The notes under the pieces were generated by a model. It made no database searches, had not been told where the DNA came from, and saw only the letters and a list, made by a program, of their open reading frames with translations. From Croceibacterium selenioxidans (GTDB taxonomy: Bacteria; Pseudomonadota; Alphaproteobacteria; Sphingomonadales; Sphingomonadaceae), in the NCBI RefSeq assembly GCF_018599195.1, contig NZ_JAHFVK010000002.1:186001-250000 (forward strand): a stretch of DNA of 64,000 bases. Direction: 5' to 3'. This document shows, piece after piece, positions 25,187-34,152 of this stretch; within the stretch, counting starts at the first letter, position 1; each line of letters starts with the position of its first letter. The translations under genes were made by a program, and so were the position numbers.

Positions 25187-27604
25187 GTGCTGCGGCTAGC
25201 TACGACCATGTGGGGCGGACAGATGTGTCCAATCATTCCAGTTATGCGCCAGCTTCCCTCTCAATGGCGCCAGGACCATTTTCAGATCAAGCCGCTCGAT
25301 ATGTCAAAGGGTTATCTGCGCTTCTTTGAGCCGGATGTTTTAATACAAACGCGGCCCGATCAGTTTGAGAGATTGGGTCTTGATGATGGTCAGTCCTTCG
25401 AGAAGAGGCGATATTATTCACTCGATCGAGTAATCAGGCGGGAAGCGGGAATGGAAGCCGATCTCGATGTTGGTTTGAATATGTGCTGCCGATACCAACA
25501 CCTCTTCAAGACCGAATTTCAGTTCAAGAAACGAAAGAAGCCCCGAATCCTGAGCTTTCGCGAAGGATCCAAGGCAGATACAGCTTTCTTTGAAGCTGCC
25601 TTCGGATATTTTCCGAAGGAAGAGCTCCCTTATTTCTCTGAACTTTATTGTCGCAGCCTGGAAACAGAAGAAGCGGCTCCATCAGCCCAAACTTGGCTTG
25701 AGATTGTTGAAAGAAGGGCCGGATATCCGCTCTATTACACTTGCCGAGACATGGAGGTGCAGTCCGGGCACCGATCAAATCCAGCGATCTTCATCTTCGA
25801 CCCGTCAAAGCCTTCAGATGTCATCGACTTTTGGAATTTCCGGATTTTTACTCCAACCGCTTTGCCGGTAAACAGTCGCTGGCTTGCTCAGTCGCGAGAG
25901 TTCATCGGGAGATTCATCAGGCAGAATTATCGACCCCTACCAGGAAACCGAAACGGGGTGATGATCAATGCGTCGATTCACATAGCGCGGTCGCTTGACC
26001 TAAAGAGTGTGATCGACGAGCTCAACCTTACCGAGTTCGAACTGCCGAAAAACAGCTGCACCTTCCAAGATTGGTATCAACCTGTTTGGCAGGCTTGGGA
26101 TGACGATGATCGCGTCTTGCGTCCGACAGCGTCGATCCTCTCGGCCCTTGAGCGCGACATTCAGATCACTCCAACAGGCGAGGGACGAATTATGCTTCGC
26201 TTCCCAACGCTCGCCCCAGAATTCGACGGAGGAGCGATCGGAGCAGGCCCGAAGTGGGTAAACACGGTTGCTGTGAAGCAATACAGCGCGAAGCCCGATA
26301 TCGCCTTGGTTCTGCCATCGGCCGGATTTGAAGGAAAAAGGCGCTACCCGAGCGTCGGGTTGGGCAAGCAATTCGTGTCGCGCGAAGGCTTTGTGACTTT
26401 TCAGCAATTCGCGCATGACGAAGCCTACCTTGAACTCCCATCTCCAGCCCAAGCGATTACGAGTTGGTTGGCTGCAGACGGTATCGAGGCGAAACCATCC
26501 GATGCCGGCCGAGTGGCGGAGCAAATCATCGAATCTGTTGGCGGCCTGGGCGGCACTCATGCGTTTCGTGACAAACGTATTGTCGAATTACTCGACAAAA
26601 TGGCTCGAAATCGACGGGAGTACTCGGACGGATCGAGCGACGAGTTTGGTGATCGAACCGCTACCGTGCAGGAATGGCTTAAAGTGCTCGGGCCGCTGCA
26701 AAAAAGGACTTGGGGCAGGTGGCGCACCCTCGACACTCTGGTTGAGCGTGGGATGCTACGATTGGGTCTTTCCCTAAACTGCACCCATTGTACCCAGGCA
26801 AACTGGTACAGCATCGACGAAGTAGAAAGTCACATCCGCTGCTCACGGTGTCTCAAGCAATTCCTGTTTCCTCAAGGAAACAGCAAAGCAGCGAACTGGG
26901 CATATCGGGTCATTGGGCCGTTTGCGACGCCGCATTTTGCTCGCGGTGCCTATACCGTCGCTCTGGCGTTGCGTTTCCTAGACGACGAACTCGGTTCGTT
27001 CGGCAATTTGACATTCTCGACCGGTATCGAGCTCAGCAAAGATGGGGTTACGAAGGAAGCCGATTTCTACGCTTGGCGTTCTGCGGATGGTTTCAGCCGT
27101 GCGTCACGTAGCCCGCTAACACTCATCGGCGAGTGCAAAAGCCTTGGGTCAGATAGCTTCAAGGATGCCGATATAAATAACCTCAAACATCTCGCGGAAT
27201 TGATCCCTGGCGCCTACTTGATCACAGCGAGCATGAAGGACCGCCTGTCGACGGATGAATTGTCGCGCTTGAGGGAGCTAGCAGCGTGGGGCTGGTCGCT
27301 CCCTCGTCCGTCGCCACTGATCGTCTTGACCGGCCTGGAGTTGTTTGGCGACGGACCGTTATCTCACGATTGGAAGGAGGCTGGAGGGCGAGCGAAAGAA
27401 GCGTTTTTGCGTCACCAGCATATTTTTGACTTTCCTACCCTTGCCGCTGCCACCCAGGAATTGCACCTCGAAATGGAGCCTGAAGTCGTCGCCGACCTTC
27501 AGTACGGGCCACGGAGGCGGGTGTGGACATCGGCCAATCAACAGTCCCGATCGAAATCTTCGCAGGGAAGAGCGAAGCGCAAAACGCAGGCGGCGAATAG
27601 CTAA
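25187..27604 (+). CDS. Large unrecognised protein with zinc ribbon and PD-(D/E)XK-like C-terminal domain
   Basis: This 805-aa protein starts at GTG 25187 (alternative ATG 25208). I do not recognise the whole family. The N-terminus carries TMWGGQMCPIIPV, a compact, probably conserved motif. Near residues 532-555, C532-x2-C535 and C552-x2-C555 form a zinc ribbon. Downstream, KEADFY (D626) and LIGECKS (E649-x-K651) are spaced like a PD-(D/E)XK nuclease core. The tail is basic (RSKSSQGRAKRK). GC is clearly below the chromosome. Beside a recombinase and other nuclease genes, a nucleic-acid-targeting defence role is a reasonable inference, not a demonstration. Confidence 0.7.
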   Translation: MLRLATTMWGGQMCPIIPVMRQLPSQWRQDHFQIKPLDMSKGYLRFFEPDVLIQTRPDQFERLGLDDGQSFEKRRYYSLDRVIRREAGMEADLDVGLNMCCRYQHLFKTEFQFKKRKKPRILSFREGSKADTAFFEAAFGYFPKEELPYFSELYCRSLETEEAAPSAQTWLEIVERRAGYPLYYTCRDMEVQSGHRSNPAIFIFDPSKPSDVIDFWNFRIFTPTALPVNSRWLAQSREFIGRFIRQNYRPLPGNRNGVMINASIHIARSLDLKSVIDELNLTEFELPKNSCTFQDWYQPVWQAWDDDDRVLRPTASILSALERDIQITPTGEGRIMLRFPTLAPEFDGGAIGAGPKWVNTVAVKQYSAKPDIALVLPSAGFEGKRRYPSVGLGKQFVSREGFVTFQQFAHDEAYLELPSPAQAITSWLAADGIEAKPSDAGRVAEQIIESVGGLGGTHAFRDKRIVELLDKMARNRREYSDGSSDEFGDRTATVQEWLKVLGPLQKRTWGRWRTLDTLVERGMLRLGLSLNCTHCTQANWYSIDEVESHIRCSRCLKQFLFPQGNSKAANWAYRVIGPFATPHFARGAYTVALALRFLDDELGSFGNLTFSTGIELSKDGVTKEADFYAWRSADGFSRASRSPLTLIGECKSLGSDSFKDADINNLKHLAELIPGAYLITASMKDRLSTDELSRLRELAAWGWSLPRPSPLIVLTGLELFGDGPLSHDWKEAGGRAKEAFLRHQHIFDFPTLAAATQELHLEMEPEVVADLQYGPRRRVWTSANQQSRSKSSQGRAKRKTQAANS

Positions 27605-27753
27605 AGGGAGAACGAATCAAGTGCAGCGCCTGCGGTTGTCAGAAGTTTTCGATTACCGGTTGGCTTCACAATCCTGAGCCGGCCGCCGATGGCAGTGCCG
27701 GTAGAATCGTCCTTAAAACCTGACAGCCCGCTTCCAGCCGATGGCCCTCCAGC

Positions 27754-28626
27754 CTACTCGGCCCAAGGCAGCTCCGTGTCTTTTAGGAACGCCAGGCGGC
27801 GCTCAATCAGGTCACGGCACAGCTCCGAAAGCGGATCCACCACGTCGGCCATGAACTTCTCGAGCGCCTGCTGGCGGACGAATGTCACCATAAAGGTTCC
27901 GGACAGCTTCGCCGACTTTAGTTCGCGCTGGAAAGACACGTGGTCGACAGGCTCGGGCCGTGGCTCGTCTGCACTCGTGTCCACCAGAAAGAGGTCACCC
28001 GAAGTGACGACAAGTGGAAAATATAGCCAGATGTAACGCCAATCCTGAGGTTGCGATCCCTTCGGCCGCTCTTTGCGCCGAGCGTTCAACGCCTTAGCCA
28101 TGGGATAGAAAATGGCGTCATAGAGACCACCGTGGTTTGCGTGCCAGCCCTTGCCGTTCCGGTCGATCCGGCAGAACTGAACCGCCTTCCACGGCTTCAC
28201 ATGCCCGTCAAAGACCTTGTCGAAGCCCAGGTGATTGAAGGCCGGGAACGTCCGATACGTGCTTCGGCCAGCGCTCAAGTCCTTCTTCATCTTGTATTCG
28301 AAGGGGAAGACGAACTCCTCAGGCTTGCTCCGCCGGTCGGCCTCGTTCTTCGGCCTGGCGATGAACACGAACGGATTGGAACTGTTCTTGCATTCGACCA
28401 GCAATTCGACGAGCGCACCTACTTTCGCATCCTCGTCCACAGCGACCCGGGTGATGGCCGTCACGTCGATTTCCCGCGACTTCCCCTCCTCGGAATCCTC
28501 GAATGCAACGTTCGTGCGAACATGCATGCCGCGCCCCTCGAGTTGCGTCGCAACCTCCTGTTCCATGAGGTAGCCCGACGCTCTGATCGCGGCCATGATC
28601 TCGTCTTCGCTTGGAGCTCCCGCCAT
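27754..28626 (-). CDS. PD-(D/E)XK nuclease-like protein
   Basis: This 290-aa protein opens with an alpha-helical segment containing E24 (YLMEQEVATQLEGRG), followed by REIDVTA with D54 and LVELLVECKNS with E78-x-K80, the E-(D)-(E-x-K) signature of restriction-endonuclease-like folds. The C-terminal half has no recognised domain (LYFPLVVTSGDLFLVDTS; late helix LCRDLIERRLAFL). It is cytoplasmic. It lies tail-to-tail with the 805-aa gene (149 bp between) and is the last of three minus-strand genes in the island. A DNA-cleaving or binding role is inferred. Confidence 0.75.
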   Translation of the reverse strand: MAGAPSEDEIMAAIRASGYLMEQEVATQLEGRGMHVRTNVAFEDSEEGKSREIDVTAITRVAVDEDAKVGALVELLVECKNSSNPFVFIARPKNEADRRSKPEEFVFPFEYKMKKDLSAGRSTYRTFPAFNHLGFDKVFDGHVKPWKAVQFCRIDRNGKGWHANHGGLYDAIFYPMAKALNARRKERPKGSQPQDWRYIWLYFPLVVTSGDLFLVDTSADEPRPEPVDHVSFQRELKSAKLSGTFMVTFVRQQALEKFMADVVDPLSELCRDLIERRLAFLKDTELPWAE

Positions 28627-29000
28627 TCCCGCATTAAGCCTTCCCGGCGATCGCTGTGCAAGCGATGTGGAGCAAAATCAGAACAGGCCTTTTCTCGATC
28701 GGTGTCCGGACCGCGTAATCAGCCGATTCGAGCGTCACTCCGTAGCTCAGGAACAGCGTGTCCTGTCCCAACGATGCAAGGCTTGCCGATAGCTGTCGAT
28801 CTGCTTCACTCCGCTCTCGCACCGAAACCGGACCGACCGCTATCGGCCATAACCGCCCGATGCCGCCATTCAAGCAACTGTTGCCAGCGCTCAAAAGCGG
28901 TCGTTCCCTTGGTGTTCTACGAATACGAACTTGCCTCCAATGTCTTCAAGCCAGAGGCTATACGTCCGGCCGAATGCGGCTACGGTATATCGGCCGCGGG
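28627..29000. other. Intergenic gap carrying a dispersed repeat
   Basis: In these 374 bp a short minus-strand frame has no features of a real protein. The interval includes one copy (28822-28855) of the CCGAAA.CGG repeat listed separately. No RNA gene or clear promoter was seen. Confidence 0.35.
28822..28855 (+). repeat. Dispersed intergenic repeat, copy 1
   Basis: About 34 bp start with CCGAAACCGGACCG and end with CGGCCATAACCG. They align with copies at 31602 and 33300 (CCGAAAGCGGA...CGGCCA). All three lie in gaps between genes, as expected of a degenerate dispersed repeat family. Confidence 0.45.
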
Positions 29001-30230
29001 TCAGCCAATTCCGTAGAGTTGCGACGCCTCGCGACCGACATTGACGGGGGTAAGGTCCACGACGCTTCGCAGATAATCGATAAAGGCGGTCGCGCTGCTT
29101 AGCGAGAAGATGCGCGCCTTATAGGATAGCTCTTTGAGACAGCGACCATGGCGCAATAGTTCGGCGCATTCGTTGTCGACCAACATAGCATCGACGTAAG
29201 GTGCGTATGCCGAAATCGCATTGATATCATTCAAAAGACCGGGGGTCGGCATCTTGGACCGACCCCCTTTGAATTGGGCGGCCAACGATGCGAACAGGTA
29301 CGCCGAAATTTTCGCGAATGGCTGCTCGCGGTTTCCATTCCAGTTCCAGAACTCCGTGGTGGCCCCTGTCAGGCGATCTTCGACAACTCCGGCCTTGCGC
29401 GCGTGACGCCGCACCAGCTCTATCTCCCGCTGAACGAAACCATGGCTGAACTCGGCAAGAGCGAAGAGGTCGTTCTCGGCCAGCCCCTGTTCAAACCGTT
29501 TCATTGAATGCCGTAGCGCGTCCTGTCGACTGGCAAGGTAGGCACCGAATTCGCGCTCGAGCACCTCATCGAAGCCGTCTCCCGCTTTTCGCCAGCCTTC
29601 TATCAAGCTCGCGACGCTCGCATGCGTTTCGTCCCGGCCCTTACGGGTGTCGGGAACGAAGCTTGACCAATCCATGCCTACGGTAATGCGCATATCAGGC
29701 AGCCAGGAGTTGCGATCGCCTTCCAAGACGTCGTCAACGTCGAAAGTCACCCGAGGATCGTCACCAGCAAAAAACGCCCTAGCGAATTCCTCGATCTGGC
29801 TGAGCTGGATGTCGTTCGTGCTCACGAACTCGATGTCCCCCCCAATAGCTTCCTGCGTGTCGCGCAGTGCACCTGCGAACGGACTAACGATTGTCTCCTT
29901 ATGATGAATGTCAGAGTGGGGAAGCACCGCCTGCTGCAGCAGAACCGCCCGCGTCAGCAGGTCATCAACCTGCGCCCAAAAGTCGCTCCACTTGTCTGGT
30001 CGCCGCGTGCCGGACCGCACCTTGTGCAGTTCGCTGAATGCGAACTGATCCAAGTAGATAACCTTCTTGTCGAGATCGGGCAGCGTTTCGGCATGGGAGT
30101 GGCGACACTTCGTGCAGCGCTTGACCACGCGATCACCGCCGACCGACAAGATGCCGAATGCTTCTTTTTCTCCGCATTTCCAGCAAGTGTCAAAGGGGCC
30201 GCGTTCCCAAGTGAAGGTCTTTGTCGTCAT
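29001..30230 (-). CDS. Zinc-ribbon plus PIN-like nuclease-type protein
   Basis: This 409-aa protein has an N-terminal zinc ribbon of two Cys pairs, C16-x2-C19 and C39-x2-C42. It is followed by KKVIYLDQFAFSELHK (D61) resembling the first acidic strand of a PIN domain, and a distal cluster D335, D347, D352 (NDINAIS...YVDAMLVDNE) in the place of later PIN acidic residues. The middle is helical and family-specific. PIN domains are metal-dependent RNases used in toxins and abortive defence. I did not recognise a named family. It belongs to a minus-strand group with the Mrr-like gene 57 bp upstream. Confidence 0.7.
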   Translation of the reverse strand: MTTKTFTWERGPFDTCWKCGEKEAFGILSVGGDRVVKRCTKCRHSHAETLPDLDKKVIYLDQFAFSELHKVRSGTRRPDKWSDFWAQVDDLLTRAVLLQQAVLPHSDIHHKETIVSPFAGALRDTQEAIGGDIEFVSTNDIQLSQIEEFARAFFAGDDPRVTFDVDDVLEGDRNSWLPDMRITVGMDWSSFVPDTRKGRDETHASVASLIEGWRKAGDGFDEVLEREFGAYLASRQDALRHSMKRFEQGLAENDLFALAEFSHGFVQREIELVRRHARKAGVVEDRLTGATTEFWNWNGNREQPFAKISAYLFASLAAQFKGGRSKMPTPGLLNDINAISAYAPYVDAMLVDNECAELLRHGRCLKELSYKARIFSLSSATAFIDYLRSVVDLTPVNVGREASQLYGIG

Positions 30231-30287
30231 GCGCCCATATTAGAGTACGATGAGTGCTTAACAAAATCCGCCCAGAAGCGTGGGTCC

Positions 30288-31448
30288 CTATTTGCCGCGT
30301 AGCGCTTTGGGCCTCCGTTTACGCTTAAGCGCCCGTGCACTTGGCTCTACAGGTGTAGGCGGGCGAGAAGGGCTTAGATACTCAGCGAGCCGTCCCTCTA
30401 GTCGTTTGATCGTCGGCTTGTCGCTCACCGGGACATAGAACGCGCCATATTTCTCGTCTTGGATGTAAGTGCTGCGGATTAGCTGATGGTGCTGGAAGCT
30501 CTCGATCAGATGCCAGGTGACCTTGTTGTTCTTGACTTCTGCGCAATGGAAATAGCGCATCGGGTGAAGTTGCAAGTAGAACTTGCCAGCCGACAGTGGC
30601 GCTGTGTTGAGTGGCAGCTGGTCAAGCGTGTAGGTTGTATGCTCGCCCGTGAGCACGTTGGTGTAGATGACTGGGCAACTGAACGAGGTTGGCTCAATGC
30701 CGATGTTTCCTGACAAAAAGCGCGACATGCGCGCAACCAGCGTCAGCTCGATGCGCGCCAGCGTTCCAAAGGGAAAGTGATACTCGTCCGGCGGGATGAT
30801 CTCGAGGGCAGGCGAGAGCTCGATCGTCTCGGTTCTGCTTCTTCCCTCCTCGAGAAAACGCTGCGGCACAGTCTGCATCAATTCGCCCAGTACACGGCCA
30901 TCTTCGAGCTGCGTCTGCGCGGCATAGTAATTCATCTGCGACGCTTCACTAGGCACATCGAACCAACGGGCGTCGGCATATCGGAGCCGCACCTTTTCAA
31001 TCACGTCGGTCAACGTGGGTTCGCTGATCGTCAGCGTTGGGGTTGGATCCCCAACGTAGTCAGGGTTGTGATGTGTGAAATAGGTGGTCGTCGCGGATAG
31101 CGCGATCGCAGCGCTGTCGAAGGTGATCTTGAATAGATCGACGCCGTGTCGCTCCGCGACGGAGACGGCTCCCTCCTGGAAGCCCGCCATTGTGACGAAA
31201 ACTGCCTTACTCGCCTGTTGATCGCGCGCTTTCGTGACAAAAGCCTCGACGTCGGAGGCGCTTGCCCGCCGAGTCCTGTTCTTTACCTCGACCAGCACCA
31301 GATAGTTGAGCGTCCCAAGCCGGAAACGCACGACAACGTCAAATTGCCGGCCGTTGATCTTTTCATTCCAACGTACATCTGCGTCGTTGCTGCTTATCGC
31401 GTGGATTCCAGCAACCACGCGCTCCAGATATTCATCGTTGCTGATCAT
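30288..31448 (-). CDS. Mrr-like restriction endonuclease-fold protein
   Basis: This protein of about 386 aa starts at ATG 31448 (MISNDEY). Its N-terminal domain has FDVVVRF (D37), YLVLVEVKN (E54-x-K56), ASDVEAFVTKARDQQASKAVFVTMAGFQEGAV and ERHGVDLFKIT, the usual strand order of Mrr-type PD-(D/E)XK domains. The C-terminal two-thirds is unassigned, with a basic tail (RALKRKRRPKALRGK). It may recognise modified or invading DNA, which is inference. It is first of the minus-strand trio with the PIN-like and PD-(D/E)XK genes. Spacing to the PIN gene is 57 bp, consistent with co-transcription. Confidence 0.78.
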   Translation of the reverse strand: MISNDEYLERVVAGIHAISSNDADVRWNEKINGRQFDVVVRFRLGTLNYLVLVEVKNRTRRASASDVEAFVTKARDQQASKAVFVTMAGFQEGAVSVAERHGVDLFKITFDSAAIALSATTTYFTHHNPDYVGDPTPTLTISEPTLTDVIEKVRLRYADARWFDVPSEASQMNYYAAQTQLEDGRVLGELMQTVPQRFLEEGRSRTETIELSPALEIIPPDEYHFPFGTLARIELTLVARMSRFLSGNIGIEPTSFSCPVIYTNVLTGEHTTYTLDQLPLNTAPLSAGKFYLQLHPMRYFHCAEVKNNKVTWHLIESFQHHQLIRSTYIQDEKYGAFYVPVSDKPTIKRLEGRLAEYLSPSRPPTPVEPSARALKRKRRPKALRGK

Positions 31449-31878
31449 CCTGCATTGATAGTGCAGAGACACTGATCATCAACTGACCTTCTCCCAGCGG
31501 ACTTGCCGCCCAACCCAGCTGAACCTTGAAATTGACGAATTGGGCCGCGTTGTGAGGCGCCTTGGCTATTTGAAGGCGGGTCGGCTTCTTTTGGTTGACT
31601 ACCGAAAGCGGAACGTCCGCTAACGGCCAGATTCTGCCATTGCGCAGGTCGACCGAGACAGCTTTGTGAGCATCCCTGCAAGGCTTCATGCTGCTCTAAC
31701 GCGTCCCTTACATTCACCTCGCCCGCCTCCAAGCAGCCCCGCCCCTGCAAATGCAACAAACGGGAAAGCCTTGTCTCCAAATCACAGCGCGCGCTCATTT
31801 TCAGGAAGGATTGAGTTGGCATATGCGATTGTCTAGAGCCTGATTTCGACGCAGGGGGTGCGTCAAAATGGGGGACTT
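31449..31878. other. Intergenic gap between divergent genes, with repeat
   Basis: These 430 bp separate the Mrr-like gene (minus) and the protease gene (plus). A 125-codon minus-strand frame overlaps but reads as low-quality sequence. A repeat copy is at 31602-31635. Promoters of both flanking genes are expected here; none is identifiable. Confidence 0.35.
31602..31635 (+). repeat. Dispersed intergenic repeat, copy 2
   Basis: CCGAAAGCGGAACGTCCGCT continues into AACGGCCAGATTC. It resembles copies 1 and 3 in order and spacing of CCGAAA, GCGGA and CGGCCA blocks. Confidence 0.45.
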
Positions 31879-33168
31879 ATGAGAGGTTTTGCAGCTGCGG
31901 CACTGCTCGCAGGCGCTGTCTGTTCGTCGATGCCGGCCATCGCCCGCGACAATGACAAGCCAACCACCGCCAGCGATGGCTCTGAGATTTTGGCCCCTGG
32001 GACCCCGACCCGACCTGTCGAACTTTCCCGATTGGTTGCTGACCTGAGACGCGGTGAGAACATCGGCCGTTATAAGCAAGGTGTGATCTGCATGGTTGGC
32101 GGGCCGCTCACTTGGAAGTCGGGCGGACAGCTTGAGCTAGATACCGCCGAGTTCGACGACGCGTTTCGCGACGAACTGGAGCGAATTGGCTACACCGTGG
32201 CCGGCGATCCCAACAACCTCTTTGCGAACGCCGGCGATAGCGGATCTGAATACCTCATCGGTGGCCGGATCAAGCACATCAATGCGGCGGTGTGCTTTCC
32301 AATGGGCGGTTTTGGTGACTTCGACACCTCGAAGGGCGAGGCGTCCATCACCGTAGAGTGGCAGATTTACTCCAAGCTTGATCGTAAAGTCATCGGCACT
32401 CATGAGACTACCGGCTACATCAAGAGCGGTAGCCAAAGCGGCGGGGCGTACTCCATCCTTCTGAACGCCTTCGCCGACAGCGTGCGACAGCTTGCTTCAA
32501 GCGACGGCTTCAAGAAAATCTTCGTGGGCAGCCCCACTGACATGTCAGTGGCTCGACAGGCTCCTTCGAATCTTGAGGCAATCTCCATGTCGGCACTTCC
32601 GGCAAAGCCTGTGCAGATAAGCGATGCCGTAAGTTCCACTGTGCTGATTTTTGCCGGTGACGGCCATGGAAGTGGCTTCTTGGTCAGTCCGGAAGGCCAC
32701 ATTTTAACAAACGCCCATGTTGTGGGCGCTGCCAAGTATCTGAAGATTCGCTGGTCCGACGGCACTGAAGGCCTTGGTGAAGTCCTGCGGGTAGATCAGG
32801 GCCGCGATGTCGCCGTGTTAAAGACCGAGGCAAATGGGCACGTTCCTCTGCCAATTAGAGGCACTGCGCCACTGGTTGGAGAAGACGTCTTTGCGATCGG
32901 CGCACCCCTCGACGAGGGCCTACAAAATACGGTCACTCGAGGAATTGTTTCGGCAAATCGGGTCGTGGAAGGATATTCGTTTATCCAGAGCGACGTCTCG
33001 GTGATCGGTGGGAATAGTGGGGGACCTCTCCTCGATCGTGACGGGAATGTCCTAGGCATGACGGCGGCCGGTCTCACCAAAGCTGGGATACCTTTGGGTG
33101 TGAATCTTTTCATTCCCATCGCTGATGCAAAGAGTTTCCTCGGCATTACAAACGCACCGAGCCACTGA
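31879..33168 (+). CDS. Secreted trypsin-like (S1C/DegP-type) serine protease with unknown N-terminal domain
   Basis: This 429-aa protein has a signal peptide (MRGFAAAALLAGAVCSSMPAIA, cut about residue 22). An N-terminal domain (residues 25-235) resembles no protease family that I recognise. A trypsin-like domain near 250-415 has H280 (LTNAHVVG), D310 (GRDVAVLK) and S380 (GGNSGGPL). No PDZ domain follows, unlike DegP. It is predicted to act in the periplasm. GC is slightly low. It lies between the nuclease modules; whether it belongs to the island cannot be decided. Confidence 0.82.
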   Translation: MRGFAAAALLAGAVCSSMPAIARDNDKPTTASDGSEILAPGTPTRPVELSRLVADLRRGENIGRYKQGVICMVGGPLTWKSGGQLELDTAEFDDAFRDELERIGYTVAGDPNNLFANAGDSGSEYLIGGRIKHINAAVCFPMGGFGDFDTSKGEASITVEWQIYSKLDRKVIGTHETTGYIKSGSQSGGAYSILLNAFADSVRQLASSDGFKKIFVGSPTDMSVARQAPSNLEAISMSALPAKPVQISDAVSSTVLIFAGDGHGSGFLVSPEGHILTNAHVVGAAKYLKIRWSDGTEGLGEVLRVDQGRDVAVLKTEANGHVPLPIRGTAPLVGEDVFAIGAPLDEGLQNTVTRGIVSANRVVEGYSFIQSDVSVIGGNSGGPLLDRDGNVLGMTAAGLTKAGIPLGVNLFIPIADAKSFLGITNAPSH

Positions 33169-33698
33169 AGTTGCCATGCGTCGTCTTCGTCGTGAAAATG
33201 ATGCTAATCCGGTGATTTCCCTGGGGCAAAACCCTAGCGCATGCGGCGGTTAGGCCGCCTACTGCTAGACTAGCGCGTCCTCTTTGCCGACCGTTCCGCC
33301 CGAAAGCGGACGGTCGGCAATCGGCCACAAGCCGTCGCCAACTGAACAGCATTCTTTTGGCAGACATTGGCCGGGAACTGATAGGCAGCTTTCGGTCATC
33401 AAGACCGAAAAGCCGCCCATCGCTTCGATCTGCAAGAAGGCGAGCCCTGAAGTGCGCCTGGGACAAATTGGATGGTAATCGCGAGGGCCGACGCGGCCGT
33501 AACGACAAATAATGACGTCTATGCGTCCCGATATCTTTGTCCCGATATCGACACCTAGGTATCGAACGGTATTCCCGATCTTCGCATTTCACTGTCGAAT
33601 TGCCTTCCGCTAGAAAGACGAAAATGGTGAGGTAAGCTAGAAGAGTACGACGGAGGGGTTCGCACTGACTTTCTGGAGAATCAAGAGGGGGCGGCTAC
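33169..33698. other. Intergenic gap with repeats
   Basis: These 530 bp hold no convincing frame. The gap holds repeat copy 3 (33300-33333) and a close direct duplication GTCCCGATATC at 33525-33535 and 33539-33549 (14-bp period). The downstream gene uses a TTG start at 33699. Confidence 0.35.
33300..33333 (+). repeat. Dispersed intergenic repeat, copy 3
   Basis: CCGAAAGCGGACGGTCGGCA continues into ATCGGCCACAAGCC. This is the third copy of the family seen at 28822 and 31602. Confidence 0.45.
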
Positions 33699-34151
33699 TT
33701 GGCAATTAGCGACGACGTTCGACAGATCATTTTGATTCTCGAAGAGGAGGGTTTCGGCGCTCTCGCCGGGGAAATCCTCACCGAGATCAGCTTAGGCCGT
33801 GAGGTCGAAAAGGAAGACTTTTTAGAGGATCGGTCGGACAAGGCACGCGCAGTCGAGACAATTGTTCTGCGTGTACCGATCGAGGAGCCCGATCAGTTGC
33901 AAGTTGCCATGGACATCTTGCGATCACGGCTCGTGCTGCCCGTCCGAGCCTTTGTCGAGGCTGAAAGAATTGCGAGCGAACTCGTCGGGGATGGTCAAGT
34001 TCGCATAGGTTTCATCGATCCCGAACAACGCACCGCGACACCGCCAATCAGCACTCGGGACGTGGGCGATACCAGCATCGCCGATGAGTTTGATGCTCTT
34101 CTTACGCGGCTTCCCAATATGATCATCCCGCCCGAGATTAACGGAGTCTGA
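33699..34151 (+). CDS. Hypothetical protein, first gene of a three-gene cassette
   Basis: This 150-aa acidic protein starts at TTG 33699, supported by AGAGGGGGCGG in front. It consists of helices (VRQIILILEEEGFGALAGEILTEI) and strands (AVETIVLRVPIEEP) with no recognised motif. It ends one base before the GTG of the following nuclease-like gene, so the two are likely translationally coupled. A regulatory, specificity or antitoxin role is possible but unsupported. Confidence 0.65.
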   Translation: MAISDDVRQIILILEEEGFGALAGEILTEISLGREVEKEDFLEDRSDKARAVETIVLRVPIEEPDQLQVAMDILRSRLVLPVRAFVEAERIASELVGDGQVRIGFIDPEQRTATPPISTRDVGDTSIADEFDALLTRLPNMIIPPEINGV

Positions 34152-34152
34152 T

